Positions 43,440 through 56,064 are shown, counted from the first letter of the stretch. The stretch is DNA of 64,000 nt from Asterella californica (GCA_036924285.1 JAYKYS010000004.1:27002001-27066000), one strand, 5' to 3'. The notes: generated by a model not told the origin, from the letters alone. Program-made: numbers and translations.

Positions 43440-44109
43440 CTCGCTCCTGCTCATCTTCCCACTACCACTCTTGGTCCACCTTCATCAGCTTGGTCAATGG
43501 CTTTGCAATTGCACTAAATCCTTTCACGTACCGACGATAGAAGTTCACCAAACCAACAAATGTCCGAACTCGACTTACATCTGTGAGGCGTGAAATACGT
43601 GCAATAGTCTCAACATTCGTCTGTTGAACACCTAACCCACCTAGGTAGATGGTGTGACCCAAATACTTTATCAACTCCTGGAAGTTACACTTCTCAGGGT
43701 GTAACTTCAACCCATGAGCTCTCAACCGCTCGAACACATCTCGTAAGTCTCTCGTGCTCCTCCACAGTAGCACTATAGACTAAGATGTCGTCAATATAAC
43801 ATCCGACAAAATCCAATCCTGCTAGGATCTTGTCCATCACTCTTTGGAACTCAGCAGGGGCGTTCTTCAACCCAAATGGTAAGAACTGCCACTGATACAA
43901 ACAATCCTTGTCATGAGAGTCAATTCCTCAGAATGTTGTCTTGGATTTATCTTTTTCTCTCACTGGCAACTAATGATACCCTGCTCGAAGATCCAAAGTA
44001 TTGAAGACCCTCACATGCTCCACTGCATCAAAGATCTCCTCATGTGTCGGTCTGACATACCTATCGGACTTCGTCTGCCGATTGATAGGATGGTAATCTC
44101 AACAATCTC
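43440..44109 (-). pseudogene. Gypsy-1 reverse transcriptase (5' truncated, broken)
   Basis: Starts abruptly at the deletion junction with C.DYHPINRQTKSDRY, then FNTLDLRAGYH, QFLPFGLKNAPAEFQRVMD, the YIDD active-site box (VGCYIDDILVYS, near 43,795), HPEKCNFQELIKYLGH and VGLVNFYRRYVKGFSAIAKP. Stops and a frameshift (about 43,770) break it. The upstream fingers region is deleted. Confidence 0.88.
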
Positions 44110-45010
44110 GACGTGAAGTCTCCGACATCGAAGCTACTACCGTCGTACTCGTAGCGAAACCCAACGTTCGCTCTCTATAATCGGCATTAGGCTCCACCAA
44201 CTGTCGTAACTAAGCATCACACACAAGCCCAGGTCCTCCATCTCTGTAAGCATGTGACGCTGGAAAGCTTACCAAAGTGGGTAACGCTATCATGGGCCGT
44301 CCCACTAGGTTCACCACTGCCATGGATGACCTATCGACGACTCTCACTACTTGAGATCGTCGTCTTGCATCCAAGATACTATCAACCATGAGATGTGTTG
44401 GTCGTCTCACTCCATCGTGTGCGTGCTTAAACACCTCTCTCGGTAACAAGTTCGTTCACCACAACCGTGAATGATGTGCACAAGATCTTACTCTCGCTGC
44501 ATCCAACAACACTGCCGGTCCAACCCAAGACCGCGCTTGGTGCACACTCGTCATCATCTGTGTACGAGTATCATCCAACAAAATAACGTTTTCCAAGATG
44601 TACGCTGGAGAATCCATCTGATGCATCTGGAGATGTCGTAAGATCCGTAACATCTCCCAGAACATCCTAGATCGCGGGTCATGTAAATCCTGACCTCTCT
44701 CATCACGCGTGTGACCTTGACATGGCACCCGGCTATCACCAAGTGAATGGTGCCAACAAACGTGAGATCCTGCACCCAAGCAACGAAATATCTGACGGTA
44801 ATGCTTACTGGTATCTTCTAACGGCTGATATGGACAACAACTCATGATATCTCTGCACCAAACGTGCCACATGATGCAATGAGATGCGTCTTGTAACCTC
44901 ATCTCTCTCCACATACAAGTATCGCTGTACATGTATATCTGCTTGCAATACCGCAGCCAAACCTGTGCTGATCTCTCCAAACAACTCCAGCACACATACA
45001 CCTTCCTCTG
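44110..45010 (-). pseudogene. Gypsy-1 C5-cytosine DNA methyltransferase domain (broken)
   Basis: Motif I LELFGEISTGLAAVLQA (from 44,990); motif II region RYLYVERDE; motif IV PCQGHT with catalytic Cys, then DPRSRMFWEMLRIL; motif VI AYILENV; motif VIII-like VLLDAARVRSCAHHSRLW; then SFPASHAYRDGG and a motif IX-like ERTLGF. A missing base next to the PCQ box (about 44,727) shifts the frame relative to Gypsy-2. Motif X is removed by the deletion at about 44,109. The same domain is more complete in Gypsy-2. Confidence 0.85.
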
Positions 45011-45980
45011 GATATTGTCACAGAATGGGAGTCGTATCCAACGGTGATAAAGTCACAAGATCAGTAGTAGGAACAACCCTTTGTTCCTCTACTGGTGGTA
45101 CAAAGGCTTCACTCCAAGCCTGTTGTACCAACCGATCAGCATACTGTTGTAACTCTTCACTTGAACTCCAGAGTGGAACATCCAAGGAAGATGATACTAA
45201 CGTAGACATACTAGGCATGTCCTCCACCTCCTCAATGACCAGAGTATCCTCCGCATGAGCATTGTCCTCCAACAACTCATCCGGCCAAGTGATGACCGGA
45301 CTGAACCCTGCAATGAATGTCATCGTCCATGGTGTAGGCTCCGTTGTCCCAACTCTAGCATTGAACCGCACTGGTAAGCGGCTCACTCGTCTCTCACCGG
45401 ACTGCCAACTTGGTCTGTAAGATGCTGTCTCTGTCCAATAGTCAATCACAAACCCCATAGGATATAACACAGCACCTCCAACCAATACATCATAAGACTC
45501 CGCGGCGGTAACGATGACCTTGACTCTCACCATGGAGCCATCTGTGGGATGATCTGATCGAACTCTCATCGTTAACATTTCACGTGTCATGTGTAGAGCT
45601 GTACCTCCTGATCCTCCTAGAGATGTCTATAGCTGGAATGGACATCTCTCCACCTCAGACTTTCTCAGATCCAAATCAATACACGTCACCTTCTCCAACA
45701 TCAACGGTTGGGCTCTAAAGTCTAACAAGACTTTCTACGGTCGATACACTGTTCCTGACGGTGCCACCAAACAGAAGATACCACTTCTGTTGTCCAACAG
45801 CACGGTCGATCACCGGCCTAGCTGGTAACTCATCTAACCTGGCAGTCGCCGCTTGCCAAGTACCACTAATAGCTGTCCTGTTCTTCGACTGCATGGACAT
45901 GTCTACTGTCTCTTGCTGAACCACCTCAGCACTAGAGGTAACAACATCCTCACTCTCACTGAGCGTGACCGTCAACTAGA
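45011..45980 (-). pseudogene. Gypsy-1 retropepsin-like protease and linker
   Basis: The aspartic protease box reads LLDFRAQPLML with the Asp codon at 45,722-45,720. Ser and Gly of the expected D-S-G triad are changed to Phe and Arg. The flap/second-helix region LVGGAVLYPMGFVIDYW is present near 45,460. A linker of about 120 residues leads to the methyltransferase. Confidence 0.8.
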
Positions 45981-47950
45981 ACATTGGAGCCAAGCTGACT
46001 CCCAATGCCCTCATATCTGTGGCTGAAAATAGTGAGGTTCGCAAAACTACTGTAGCCGCCAGCATCAGATTCGACATCGCATCCACAGACGTCGAGGGTT
46101 GACTTACATCACCCCTACTCCTGGATGTCGATATCTCCAACTCCACTACACCATCGATAGACTGTTTAGGAACCATAGACGTGGTCCTCAATGTCTCCGA
46201 TAAAGTGAAGGATTGAGGAAGCCTGACGTGTGTCCCCGTGTTATGGATCCAACTCCACCGACGCACCTCGTGGTTCAGAGGCACGTACTGCACTTCGAGT
46301 CACTGCCGCATATGTCTCAATCTGCGCCACACTAGCCATGAAGTCGAAGTCACCTCCTTCTCCTCCATAAGACGTGAAGGTCTCTGTTCCACCAGATCTC
46401 CGTTGAGTCATAGCCATACTAGCTATTCTCTGCTCCAACTGCTCAATCCGAGCAGCTATACCTACTTCTGACATCGTAGCAGGCGGTGGATCGAGCGGTC
46501 CTCTCCCAGGTGCTGGACCTCTACCTCCAGCTCGACCACCACGGCCTCCATGAGCTCCTCTGCCTCGTCCATGATCAGCCTTCCCTAGCCGCAGCTCGAG
46601 ATAGAGATCAAAACAACGATCACTACTGTGATCAAGTTACCCGCAATGCTCACATTGCCTAGGTACCGCTTGAGACGTCCCTGGCTTCTCATAACCACCT
46701 CTCCTATGTGGACAGTCCTTCTGCTGATGAGGACCATCACACGTCCAACAAGGTCCCGCTTGCTGCTGACTAGAGAAGGACGACATGGACTTCTGTCCAC
46801 CAGATCCTCCAACACCTCCTTGGGATCATGACTGCTCCGCACGATCTTTACCACCACCACCACCACACTGTTGCATAGTCTGTGATCCTCGAGAAGAGGT
46901 GGTCGTCTCATGTGGTGTCTCCTTGCTGAATCCAGCAACCACCACCCTCTCCTCCATCATGTTGAGTTCAATTCGCTCAGCCAAACCAAAGACAACCGCT
47001 AACGTCGAAGCAGTATCTCTAAAGAGAGTGGCATCTCTGACTCTCCTACGCTGCTCCCGATCTAGTATCTCATACGAGAACTGGACTGCCTGTGCTTTCG
47101 TCACCCCTTGGGTAACGCTAATCAACCGTCTCATGCGAGTAAACGCCTCGCGTAAGCTCTTTCTAGTTTTCCGTTGGAACTCCTGTAGACTCCTCAACTT
47201 GTCGGTCCGCACACCTTGATAGTTCTTCATCAAACACTGGAAGAACTGAACCATAAGATTAAACCCTGGTGGTATCCCGCTCACACTACCACCTGCTCCA
47301 CTACTAGTGTACGCACCGCCGGTAGTAGATACTTCGTGACATGTGGATGTACCACTGCCACTAGCACCCGAACTCGTGGGTGCTACGCCTCTTGAAATTG
47401 CGCCAGTAGTGATAGAAACGTAGTTGTGAGACCAATGTTGTCTCCACAACATCAATCTCCACACTATAGTATCACCGGAACTCATGATAATCGTCCATCG
47501 ACGGTCCCTCCAAGTGTTGGAACAAACCCTTTCACGCCATGAAGGGTGTAAACAGTTGTGGGTTTCGCATCTGCTGCATATCGCACCAACTGTCGAACTC
47601 CTGGATGAAGTCATCCAGCTCGATGGTACCCACTTTACCCGATTAACGTCGAGGTCCCTTCGTGACCTCATAGATCTCGTCCATGTCCCACAACAACGGT
47701 GTGGTGACACTCGACTCATCATCAAAAAACACGCTATTTGCGTCTGACTCGTCCTCTGGAACAACCGACGGCAATGGTGTAGGTAGTCGGTACATCACCT
47801 CACTCCGTGTATACCCCCTGTCCGAGAAGTCTCCACCAGAACCTCTCGAGAATTTCGTGATGAGAGAATCTCGGTAACACACTCTCCAACCAGAATGCCA
47901 AAATCCTTGTCACTACTGTAACCACCACTTGCCTAACCCCGCTCCTACTG
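45976..47950 (-). pseudogene. Gypsy-1 gag
   Basis: Homologous to Gypsy-2 gag. The start region YRDSLITKFSRGSGGDFSD is near 47,876. The retrotransposon-gag core NYQGVRTDKLRSLQEFQRKT and LREAFTRMRRLI..TQGVTKAQAVQF lies near 47,230-47,080. Two CCHC zinc knuckles lie around 46,760 and 46,640. Several stops split the frame. Confidence 0.85.
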
Positions 47951-48589
47951 AGCTCACCTATCCCCTTACTAGGACGGTCAAGATAAAGACAACATAAACA
48001 TGTCATCACCACATGCAGTCTCTCACGATCTGTTGGTCGTCACTCCAACTGCACCGTGAGAGAAACAAAGATAGTCTGACTGATCCGCAACTCCAACCTC
48101 ACTATCGACAGCACACTGGAGGGAACTCACTTCGGAAATCAAGCGCCAACACAAGCAAACGCGACGCACAAACAGGAAGCAGAATATGGAGGGGTTCTAA
48201 CCACAAGAAGTCCAAACAATAACCCTCCACACTCAAACATTCACATAACGAGAAACCTAACCCCACCGAGACTAACATCTCTTCTTCGGTGATCACATGC
48301 ATAATATATGATCACCAACCGTCGTAATTGATACTTAAGATCACTAACTAGATGTCCACACCTCTAGTAGCTCCAAAAATATATATGAGATAGCTCTACT
48401 AGCTTACCCAAGACAACTGCCACCAATTGCCTCCATACGTGTCTCTACGGTATAGACAAACACTACCACAACTATAGCTTCCCCCTAATACTGTGAGGTC
48501 GTCCTACCACCCCTCTAGGAACATGCGAGAAGGTCTCCTACTATCTTAAACAAGTCCATAAGTACTTGCACGCATCCCTAGAAGACACC

Positions 48590-48670
48590 AAGAGCAATTG
48601 GTCTAGTGGTAAAGCCAAAGCTAAGATTGCAGAGTTAAGGGTACAAGTTCAGGAATAGTGTTGGAATGGG
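48590..48670 (+). repeat. tRNA/SINE-like segment in Gypsy-1 leader (antisense)
   Basis: GAGCAATTGGTCTAGTGGTA contains a good pol III A-box. About 40 bases on, AAGTTCAGGAATAG is a weak B-box. The same segment occurs at the equivalent leader position of Gypsy-2 (59,022-58,941), so it belongs to the retrotransposon family. It is antisense to the element. Confidence 0.55.
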
Positions 48671-49460
48671 TGACCTACTGATTTTACACTTCCCACACAA
48701 CTGAAACTTGTATACCTCTCTCACGCACGCCAGCAAGCTGGCTTGCGGTGGGTTCGGGCTCGGGCTCCGCTCCGTCTCCACACTCTCGCACTCCGCTCTC
48801 ACGCCTCTGCACTCACGCACCTTTGCTCCTTTAAGCCTCCAAACACGCACTCCACACCTCGACACTCCCGCTCCGCTCCGCTTGGAGTAGAATAGAACTC
48901 GGATCAAACACCACAAGAAGGACGTGTATAAACAGAACACACCCAAAACAGCAACTCAGAGGTCAAGAATACGCTCCAAAAAGGTCAAAATCTGCCAAAT
49001 TGGCACTCGCAGGCGGGTTTACGTCAGATTTTAGACCACGTGCGACCTTCTTCAGCTTGTAACTTCTTTGATCTTTCACCAAATCGAACAATTTTTGATG
49101 CGTTGGAATCGTCTTCCCAGCGCGCACCTACTGCTCTCTTCAGCACCACAAATTGCCGATCCATGCCAACTCGACATCCACCGACGCACTTCTGCCGATC
49201 TCAAATTGACCACAAAAATCTGTGACAAAAAATCCAGCAGTGCTTCCACACTACTTCACTCTAAATTCGATCAAGAACAGGTCCAACTACTACTAATCCA
49301 CACAGCGATCGATCACACAACCAAAAACAACCACTCTACGCACGCACACATCCGCAAATCGAAGATACCAACAATTTGCCAACTCCGGAGATACCACCGG
49401 CTGAATCCGCGACCTGAAACCTCTCAATCAGACCTCACAATCTGAGTTCTTCAAATAATC

Positions 49461-49735
49461 GAAACTGAGAAATTACCATCTCCAACACTGCAACAAAGAT
49501 TACTCACAAACGGTCAAGCCAAACTCACTTTATGTTCGAATAGAATCCGTGTTACACTCAATTAGACTATCCACCATAGCCTGGAGCTTGAAGGTCAACT
49601 TGAAGAACTAAGGCCTGCAAGCCCTACCTGCGAAGTATACCTCTAGTGGGCTCTCCCATCAACTCTAACGGCCTTGTCGAGATTCACCACTCCGCACTCG
49701 ATCAACCTAGCCGAGGTGCCCAAACTGACGTGACA
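49461..49735 (-). repeat. 5' LTR of Gypsy-1
   Basis: 275 bases starting TGTCACGTCAGTTTGGGCAC on the - strand. It aligns with 57,736-58,024 (+) and 40,922-40,647 (-). Block M (49,736-49,786) outside it is also found next to the left copy at 40,923-40,970, so the true LTR border is ambiguous here. Confidence 0.75.
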
Positions 49736-49786
49736 TATGTACTAACATGGCAAAGTGACTAGTTTCACATTCCATTAGTAGTCAAA

Positions 49787-49880
49787 GGTGTTATCAAGCT
49801 ATATATTCTTAGGAGGAGTATGACCAAGTGCAACAAACCTGCTGAAGGTGTGATCAAGCAAATCTCTATAGAATTTCAGT
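49787..49880. mobile_element. Right end of MITE-like element next to Copia-1 LTR
   Basis: GGTGTTATCAAGC, GGAGTATGACCAAG and GGTGTGATCAAGCAAATCTC are three diverged copies of the MITE terminal motif, oriented opposite to those at 40,316-40,392. Confidence 0.45.
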
Positions 49881-50021
49881 ACAAGAGAGAAGTCTCTCTT
49901 AATGTAATTGATTGTGAATAATAAATCGAGTTTGTGTGTGTGCAAGACCTAAGGAGGTCCACGTATGTCTGTTCACTATAAAGATAGTTCTGTGTTCACA
50001 CTACCTTAATACTCCCACTTG
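49881..50021 (-). repeat. 3' LTR remnant of Copia-1
   Basis: On the - strand a purine tract CAAGTGGGAG is followed at 50,021 by TATTAAGGTAGTGTGAACAC. This is the expected PPT-LTR junction of a copia element, with the canonical TG start changed to TA. The lower border is not clear. Confidence 0.6.
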
Positions 50022-53000
50022 AACAAATAACTATAAACTATTTAATCAATTTTTTGTCGCTTAGAAAGATTAGGATTATCATCAATCTTATCATGTTGAC
50101 TAGAATTTTTAGTCTCACAGTCTTCAATGATCTTACTGTAAGCTTATCACAAAAATAATTATGTTTTTTCTTTCTTAAATTTTTGTAAGTATGTCAACTG
50201 TTATCTCTTGTGTCGAACAGTACTTAAGAGTGATATCTTTACTTTAAGTCTTTTCTCACACAAAATGATGTTGAGTTTCGATATGCTTTGAACTTGAATG
50301 AAACTTTGGATTTTTAGTCAATGCAATTGCACTTTGGTTGTCACAATGTAAAGTTGTTGGATCTAGTTCAGTATCTCCAAGATCATTGAACAACCTTCGT
50401 AACCAAATTGCTTCTCTTGTCGCTTGCAAATTGTCATATATTCAGCTTCTGTACTCGACAATGCGATTGCAGTCTGTCTCTTGCTTGTTCAACTGATCGA
50501 TCTTGAAACAACAGAAAAATAATCAAATGTAGACTTTCTACTATATTTGTCTCTTGCTTATTCTGCATCTGAATTACCTTGTAAACATATTGTGTCACCA
50601 CTCGTACTTCTAGTGTATTCTGTGTCACACTTGGAAGTTCTTCTTAAATATCGATATATTCTCTTTATGATTTGTCAATGAGCAATTCTTAGATTTGTAA
50701 GATATTGAGACACTATCCGACAGAATATGTAAGATCTGGTCTTGTGCACACCATAGCATACATAAGACTACCTACTGCACTTTGATAAGGAATAGTTCTC
50801 ATCTTTTCTTTTTCTTCAGAGGATGTTGGACACTGAAACTTTGATAATTTTTCTCCAACTTCCATCGGAGTACTCATGGGTTTACTATCCGCCATGTTGA
50901 CAAAATAGTCTCAACATATTTCTCTTGAGAGAAATGAACTGTTTTCAATCTTCATTTTCTTCTGATTTGGATGCCCAAACAATATTGTATAGATCTCAAA
51001 CCTATCATCTCAAATTGTTTCGAAAGTAAAACTTTTGTCTCTTTCAACAATCCAGCTTTATCGTTAGTAATCAAAATAACATCATCTACGTATACCACTA
51101 TCATCCTAAGAGCTTCTCTCAGTCTCTTGAGATATATATAGAATCAACATTTCTGCAGATATTCATCAAAATGTTGAAACCAAGCTCTAGGGGCTTGTTT
51201 CAATCCATAAACTGACCTTTGCAATTTACACACTAGGTAATCCTTGATCATCAAAACCTTCTTGTTATTTCTTATATAGATCTTCTTGTAGATATCGCTT
51301 CAAGAAAGTTGTCTTAACATCCATTTGGTGAACTTTATAGTCTTTCTTAACTGCTAATGCCACCAAAGCACAAATCGACATAATTTCACAACTGATGAAA
51401 ACATGTCATGATAGTCCACTTCTTGTGAATATCCCTTTGCTACAAGTCCAGCTTTGAAACGATCAACAATCCTGTCGGTTTTCAACTTTACCTTGAAGAT
51501 CCACTTACATCTCATAACTTTTCTGTTTTCACGTATTTTCATAAATGTCTAAGTTTTCATCTTCATGAGAGAATCATATTATGCTTTAACGGCATTCTTC
51601 CAGTGTGAACTATATTCATTGTTCATCGCTTCTTGAAGAGAAACTGATTCATGTATCTTTGTTAAAGATAAATATTACTAGAAGTCTTTTAGATTGTCTT
51701 CTTTCTCTGGTTGACCTAAGACTAATAGGTTCTTCTTCTAGTTCTTCTTTGATTTCCTGATCATTTTCTTCTTGATCGTTCTCTTGAGGTTGAGGTTCTC
51801 TCATCATTAGTTTCAAGTTCACTAGGAGATAATTCTGGTTTTGTTATTTCTTGGTTAGAATCATTTTCTTCTGAAAGATTAATCTATACATCATTCTCCT
51901 CTTATCTTCTGGAATCAGAAATAGTTCAGAACTTGTTCTTGAAGAGTTTTCAGGTAAAGCTTCTACATGCTTGTTTTCTAAGATAGAAGTTTCATCGAAG
52001 ACTACATCTCGACTTACAAATATAGATAATTGGATCATATAGTCGCCAAGCTTTAACACCTTCAGGATATCCCACAAAAATCCCTGAGCTGATTTTTGAA
52101 TCAAGCTTTTTTCGTAACTCATCAGATATATGTGCATACACCAATGACATGAACACCCTGAGGTTACTAACCTCAAGTTTGTCCCCACTCCACATTTCTT
52201 GTGGAGTTTTATCTTTAACAGAGATAGTTTGAACCTTGTTCAGAACATAATTGGCTATAGATACTCCTTTAGCCCAACACTTATATGAGACAACAGGACT
52301 TGATAAAGCATACTTCTCGCGGACTCAACTAATGTCTTGTTTTTTTTTTCAGCTACCCTGTTTTGTTCAGGAGTATATGGTACTGTAAATTGTTGTTTAA
52401 TGTCATGTTCCAAGCAATATTGTTAGAACCTTCGAGAAACATATTCTCCCTCATTATCACTTCTTAATATTTTTAGACGTTTTCCAATCTGATTTTCTAT
52501 AAGTGTTTTAATATCTGAAACTTCTCAAAGATTCAGATTTCTTCTTTAGAAAATAAACAAATGTCATACGAGAAATTATCTATAAACGTGATGAAATACT
52601 CACTCTCACTAAGGGATTTAGTTCGCATTGGACCACAAAGGTCAGAATGCACAAGCTCTATAATGCCTTATGAAACTTATTCCTATGTTGTTTTCCTTGA
52701 ATACATCCCTTACAAAAGGGATTATCTTTGACTTGTTTTAGGTCAAGCCCTAATTTCCAGAAATTTACATGGCCCTATCTTTGATGCCACAACATTCCTA
52801 CAGAAAGATGTTTTGAACTAACTTATTTTTTAAAAGATTAGCGAATTTGATGTCTTCAGTTGTTAATATACATAGGTCTCCAACTCTTTTACTTATATAT
52901 ATATTACGCAATCTGTTTGATTTTTCATCAAATATCTTCAACTGTCGAACTCGACTTTTAGACCCAAGTCAGTTAATTTAGTAACAGATAGTAGGCTTTT

Positions 53001-54017
53001 AGTTAGACTCGAGATATACAAAACATCCATACTTGTCATTTGCTCTATAAAAGAGCTTAATTTTTTCCAGATATTATGATTCTTTTATCAACTATTTGAC
53101 ATTCAGTATCATTACTCAAATGTACAAGACTTTTACTTGACAGTGTTTTATAGTTTGTCAACATGTCCTTCTTATTAGTCATGTGAGCTGTAGCTCCAGA
53201 GTCTATGATCCACGGTGAACGTTGATCATTTATTGAATAACATTTTGGTTTGTTTGATGAAGTGACATGCTTGTTTGATTCTACTCTCTTTTCTTTTCTA
53301 TCATCATTTAATTTTTTCATACAATCTTTTATTTGATGATCAACTTTTTTGCAATAATAACATTTTTCTGTAAAGGATTTTCTAAGATCCATATGATTAT
53401 TTTGGACTCCTAAGTTGTACTTAAACTTAGTCGAGCATTTAAATCTATTTTTTTAAATTTATCAGGCTAGAACTGTGCTTGTATGTGATGTTGTATGATA
53501 GTTTTGTGTTGCAGCAAGCTACTAATGACTGTTTCTAGTGTGAGTGTTTGTTTGACACTCAAGACCACTTTTATCTCGAAATAAGAACCAGGTAAAGAGT
53601 TCTATAGAGTTAGTACTAGATTCGTCATCTAACGACTTACCAAACCCATACGTCTGTTGTACAAGGGATTGGAACTTATTAATATATTTTGTAAGATTCC
53701 TTTCTTCTATCATTTCCAGCGCATGTATTGTGCTGTTTAGTTGTAAAAGATCTACTTTCGACGAGGTTTAGAACCTTCTTTCTAACGAGACCCATACTTC
53801 TTTGGATGTTTCAGTCCATACACATGATGTATGTATTGTTCTGAGATATTTAATATGATACTCGCTCTCTCTTTGTTATCTCTAAGATCCCAACCCAAAG
53901 TTGACTTAGTTGTTGCGGGTTTAGTTTCACTATCATAAACTATTTCTGAATATTTTTCTTTGATTAATACCATTTCCATCTGCATTTTCCAGATGTTATA
54001 ATTCATTCCGCTAAATT
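49881..54017 (-). mobile_element. Copia-1: heavily decayed Ty1/copia element
   Basis: Order on the - strand: gag (NYNIWKMQMEMVLI near 54,000), CCHC knuckle CYYCKKVDHQIKDC (about 53,365), protease WIIDSGATAHMT (about 53,205), integrase (YFITFIDNFSYD, about 52,600; later NLRVF.SLVYAHI), reverse transcriptase (MRCKWIFKVKLKTDRIVDRF, VAKGYSQE; YVDD near 51,085), RNase H (SKPMSTPMEVGEKL; RPDLTYSVG, about 50,720; ALSSTEAEYM region near 50,450). Stops and shifts occur throughout and base composition has drifted to high AT. The 5' LTR and start of gag are separated from it by Copia-2. Confidence 0.88.
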
Positions 54018-54248
54018 TGTAGAAAGACCGATACTTCGAGGACACTCCAAGAAGAGAGAGAGAGCGAGTAGACAAGGAAGTAAAATAGGAATGAGATGAG
54101 AGAGGCTTTGCCTCTCTCTGTATATATAGTGGAGGTGAGTACAAGGGAAACCCTAATGGTGGGTTAGCCCTCTAACTAACTCTAACAACCCTAACCACTC
54201 CAGCTAATGATAGCCGTCGATCTACTAGAGCTTGGGACTATATCAACA
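54018..54248 (-). repeat. 3' LTR of Copia-2
   Basis: A polypurine tract TTGAAGGGGAG (- strand) is followed at 54,248 by TGTTGATATAGTCCC. The block ends CTACA at 54,018, giving a 231-bp TG...CA LTR with a TATA-like CTATATATA. Just beyond it the Copia-1 gag frame (KFSGMNYNIW) begins, so this is the insertion junction. Confidence 0.8.
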
Positions 54249-56062
54249 CTCCCCTTCAAGCTCATCTCTACATCCTGTACTCCTAGACAATGTCTGAAAG
54301 CATCAAACTTATCTCTAGGCAACGCCTTAGTGAAGATATCGGCAACCTGATCTCCTGTGCTCACATAACTGAGCTCAATCTCTCCTGCAAGGACCTTCTC
54401 TCTAATAAAGTGATAGTGCACCTCAATGTGCTTCGTCCTAGCATGGAAAACATGATTACTAGCTAACTTCATGCTGCTAATGTTGTCTGTATATACAACA
54501 ACAGGATCTGTACACTCCACACCAATATCAGATAGCAGACATTGAAGCCAAATCGATTCGCATGTTGCGTTTGTTGCTCCTCGATACTCTGCTTCCGTGG
54601 ATGACAAAGCAACTGTGGGTTGCTTCTTAGAAGTCCAGCTTATAGCAGTGCTTCCAAGTCCAAAAGCGTAACCTGACGTGGATCTCCTGTCGGCACTTCC
54701 TGCCCAATCAGCATCTGTGTAGCCATGTAACAACAATGGTCCATCGTATCGATAGTGAAGTCCGTACTGCATCGAGAACTTAACGTAGCGGAGGATCCGC
54801 TTGACAGCCTCAAAACGTGGTCTCCGTGGTGACTGCATGAATTGACTAATCAGACCGACAGCATAGCTCAAGTCTGGTCTGGTGATGGTCAAGTAGATAA
54901 GACTCCCAACCATCTGTCTGTACATGCGTGGATCATCCAGCAACTCACCATCCTCTGCTCCTAGCTTTACCCCTTGCTCTAATGGTGTAGCAATGGGTTT
55001 GCAATCAAGCATACCAAATCTCTCAAGCATACTGAGAGCATACTGTCGCTGTACAAGCCAAACATCCTTCCCATCTCTAATGAACTCCACAGCAAGGAAG
55101 TACTTGAGTTCTCCTAAGTCCATCATCTCGAACTCGGATTTCAAGTGATCCTTGATCTGGGAAATAAGCTCCTCAAAGTTACCGGTAATGATCAAGTCAT
55201 CAACATAGATGGTGATCACAACAATCCGATCTCGTATTCTCAATGAATACAAGGTAGAGTCTGAACTACACAGGTGGAAACCAAGAGACTGCAAGTAAGA
55301 ATTGATCTTTGCATACCATGCTCTTGGTGCCTGTTTCAGACCATAGAGAGCCTTCCGTAACTTACATACATGGGAAGGGAACTTAGGATCCTCATAATCA
55401 GGAGGTTGCTGCATGTAGACCTCCTCCTCAAGATCGCCATTGAGGAAGGCGTTCTTGAAGTCCATCTGGTGCATCTTCCAACCTTTCTGAGTTGCAACTG
55501 CAACTGCTGTTTGAATAGTCACCATCTTCGCAACAGGAGCAAATGTCTCCTCAAAATCCACTCCATGTTGCTGTGCGTAGCCCTTAGCTACCAATCTGGC
55601 CTTGTACCGACACACGGTACCATCCGAGTTGCGCTTGACCTTGAAGACCCACCTGCAACCAATCGCTTTCTTACCTTGAGGCAAGTCTACCAACTCCCAA
55701 GTCTGTTGGTGATGAAGCGCAGCAAGTTCAGCTTCCATAGCACTTACCCATTGGGCCTTATGCATCGCCTCCTCAAGCGAACTCGGTTCCTGTTCCTGAA
55801 GAACATTGGCCATATATGCATGGTACGCAGCAAGAAAGCCTTCATGCATATACCTACTCACTGGATGTTTTGACCGCTCAGATCTGCGAGAGGTAATCGA
55901 TGCACTAGTCACCTCCCCTTGCAACTGATCTGACGTAGATGCCAAGGTCTGGGACAAAGTATCCAGGGGATGTGGAAGATCCACATATCTGGATGAGTCA
56001 AACATACGCTGCAATAGCACGCGCTCATCTTGTGTAGAAACTACACTAGTTCCACTAGGCTG
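54191..56062 (-). pseudogene. Copia-2 reverse transcriptase-RNase H
   Basis: 609 open codons from 56,020. RT: WVFKVKRNSDGTVCRYKARL, VAKGYAQQHGVDFEETFAPV, MDFKNAFLNGDLEEEVYMQQ, LRKALYGLKQAPRAWY and the YVDD box (TIYVDDLIITG, about 55,200). RNase H: GYTDADWAGSADRRSTSGYA, VALSSTEAEYRGA, YTDNISS, HIEVHYHFIREKV and DIFTKALPRDKF. The frame reads a short way into the 3' LTR before stopping. It is out of frame with the upstream integrase (a shift between 56,020 and 56,065), otherwise intact and clearly younger than Copia-1. Confidence 0.93.
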
Positions 56063-56064
56063 TG

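Larger units (their letters stand above)
40535..49786 (-). mobile_element. Gypsy-1: decayed Ty3/gypsy element with DNA methyltransferase and PHD finger
   Basis: A - strand element with, in order from high to low coordinate: 5' LTR (49,735-49,461), leader, gag, protease, DNA methyltransferase, reverse transcriptase, RNase H, integrase and PHD finger, then LTR-derived sequence (40,535-41,199). It is the same family as Gypsy-2 at 57,736-64,000, and the gag to methyltransferase parts align throughout. It is dead: there are numerous stops, a 1-base deletion in the methyltransferase near 44,727, and a deletion joining methyltransferase motif IX to the reverse transcriptase at about 44,109. Many differences from Gypsy-2 are G-to-A or C-to-T on the coding strand. 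Confidence 0.9.

Noticed and set aside
55370..55873. 167-residue + strand frame opposite Copia-2
   Set aside because: Antisense shadow of the reverse transcriptase frame.
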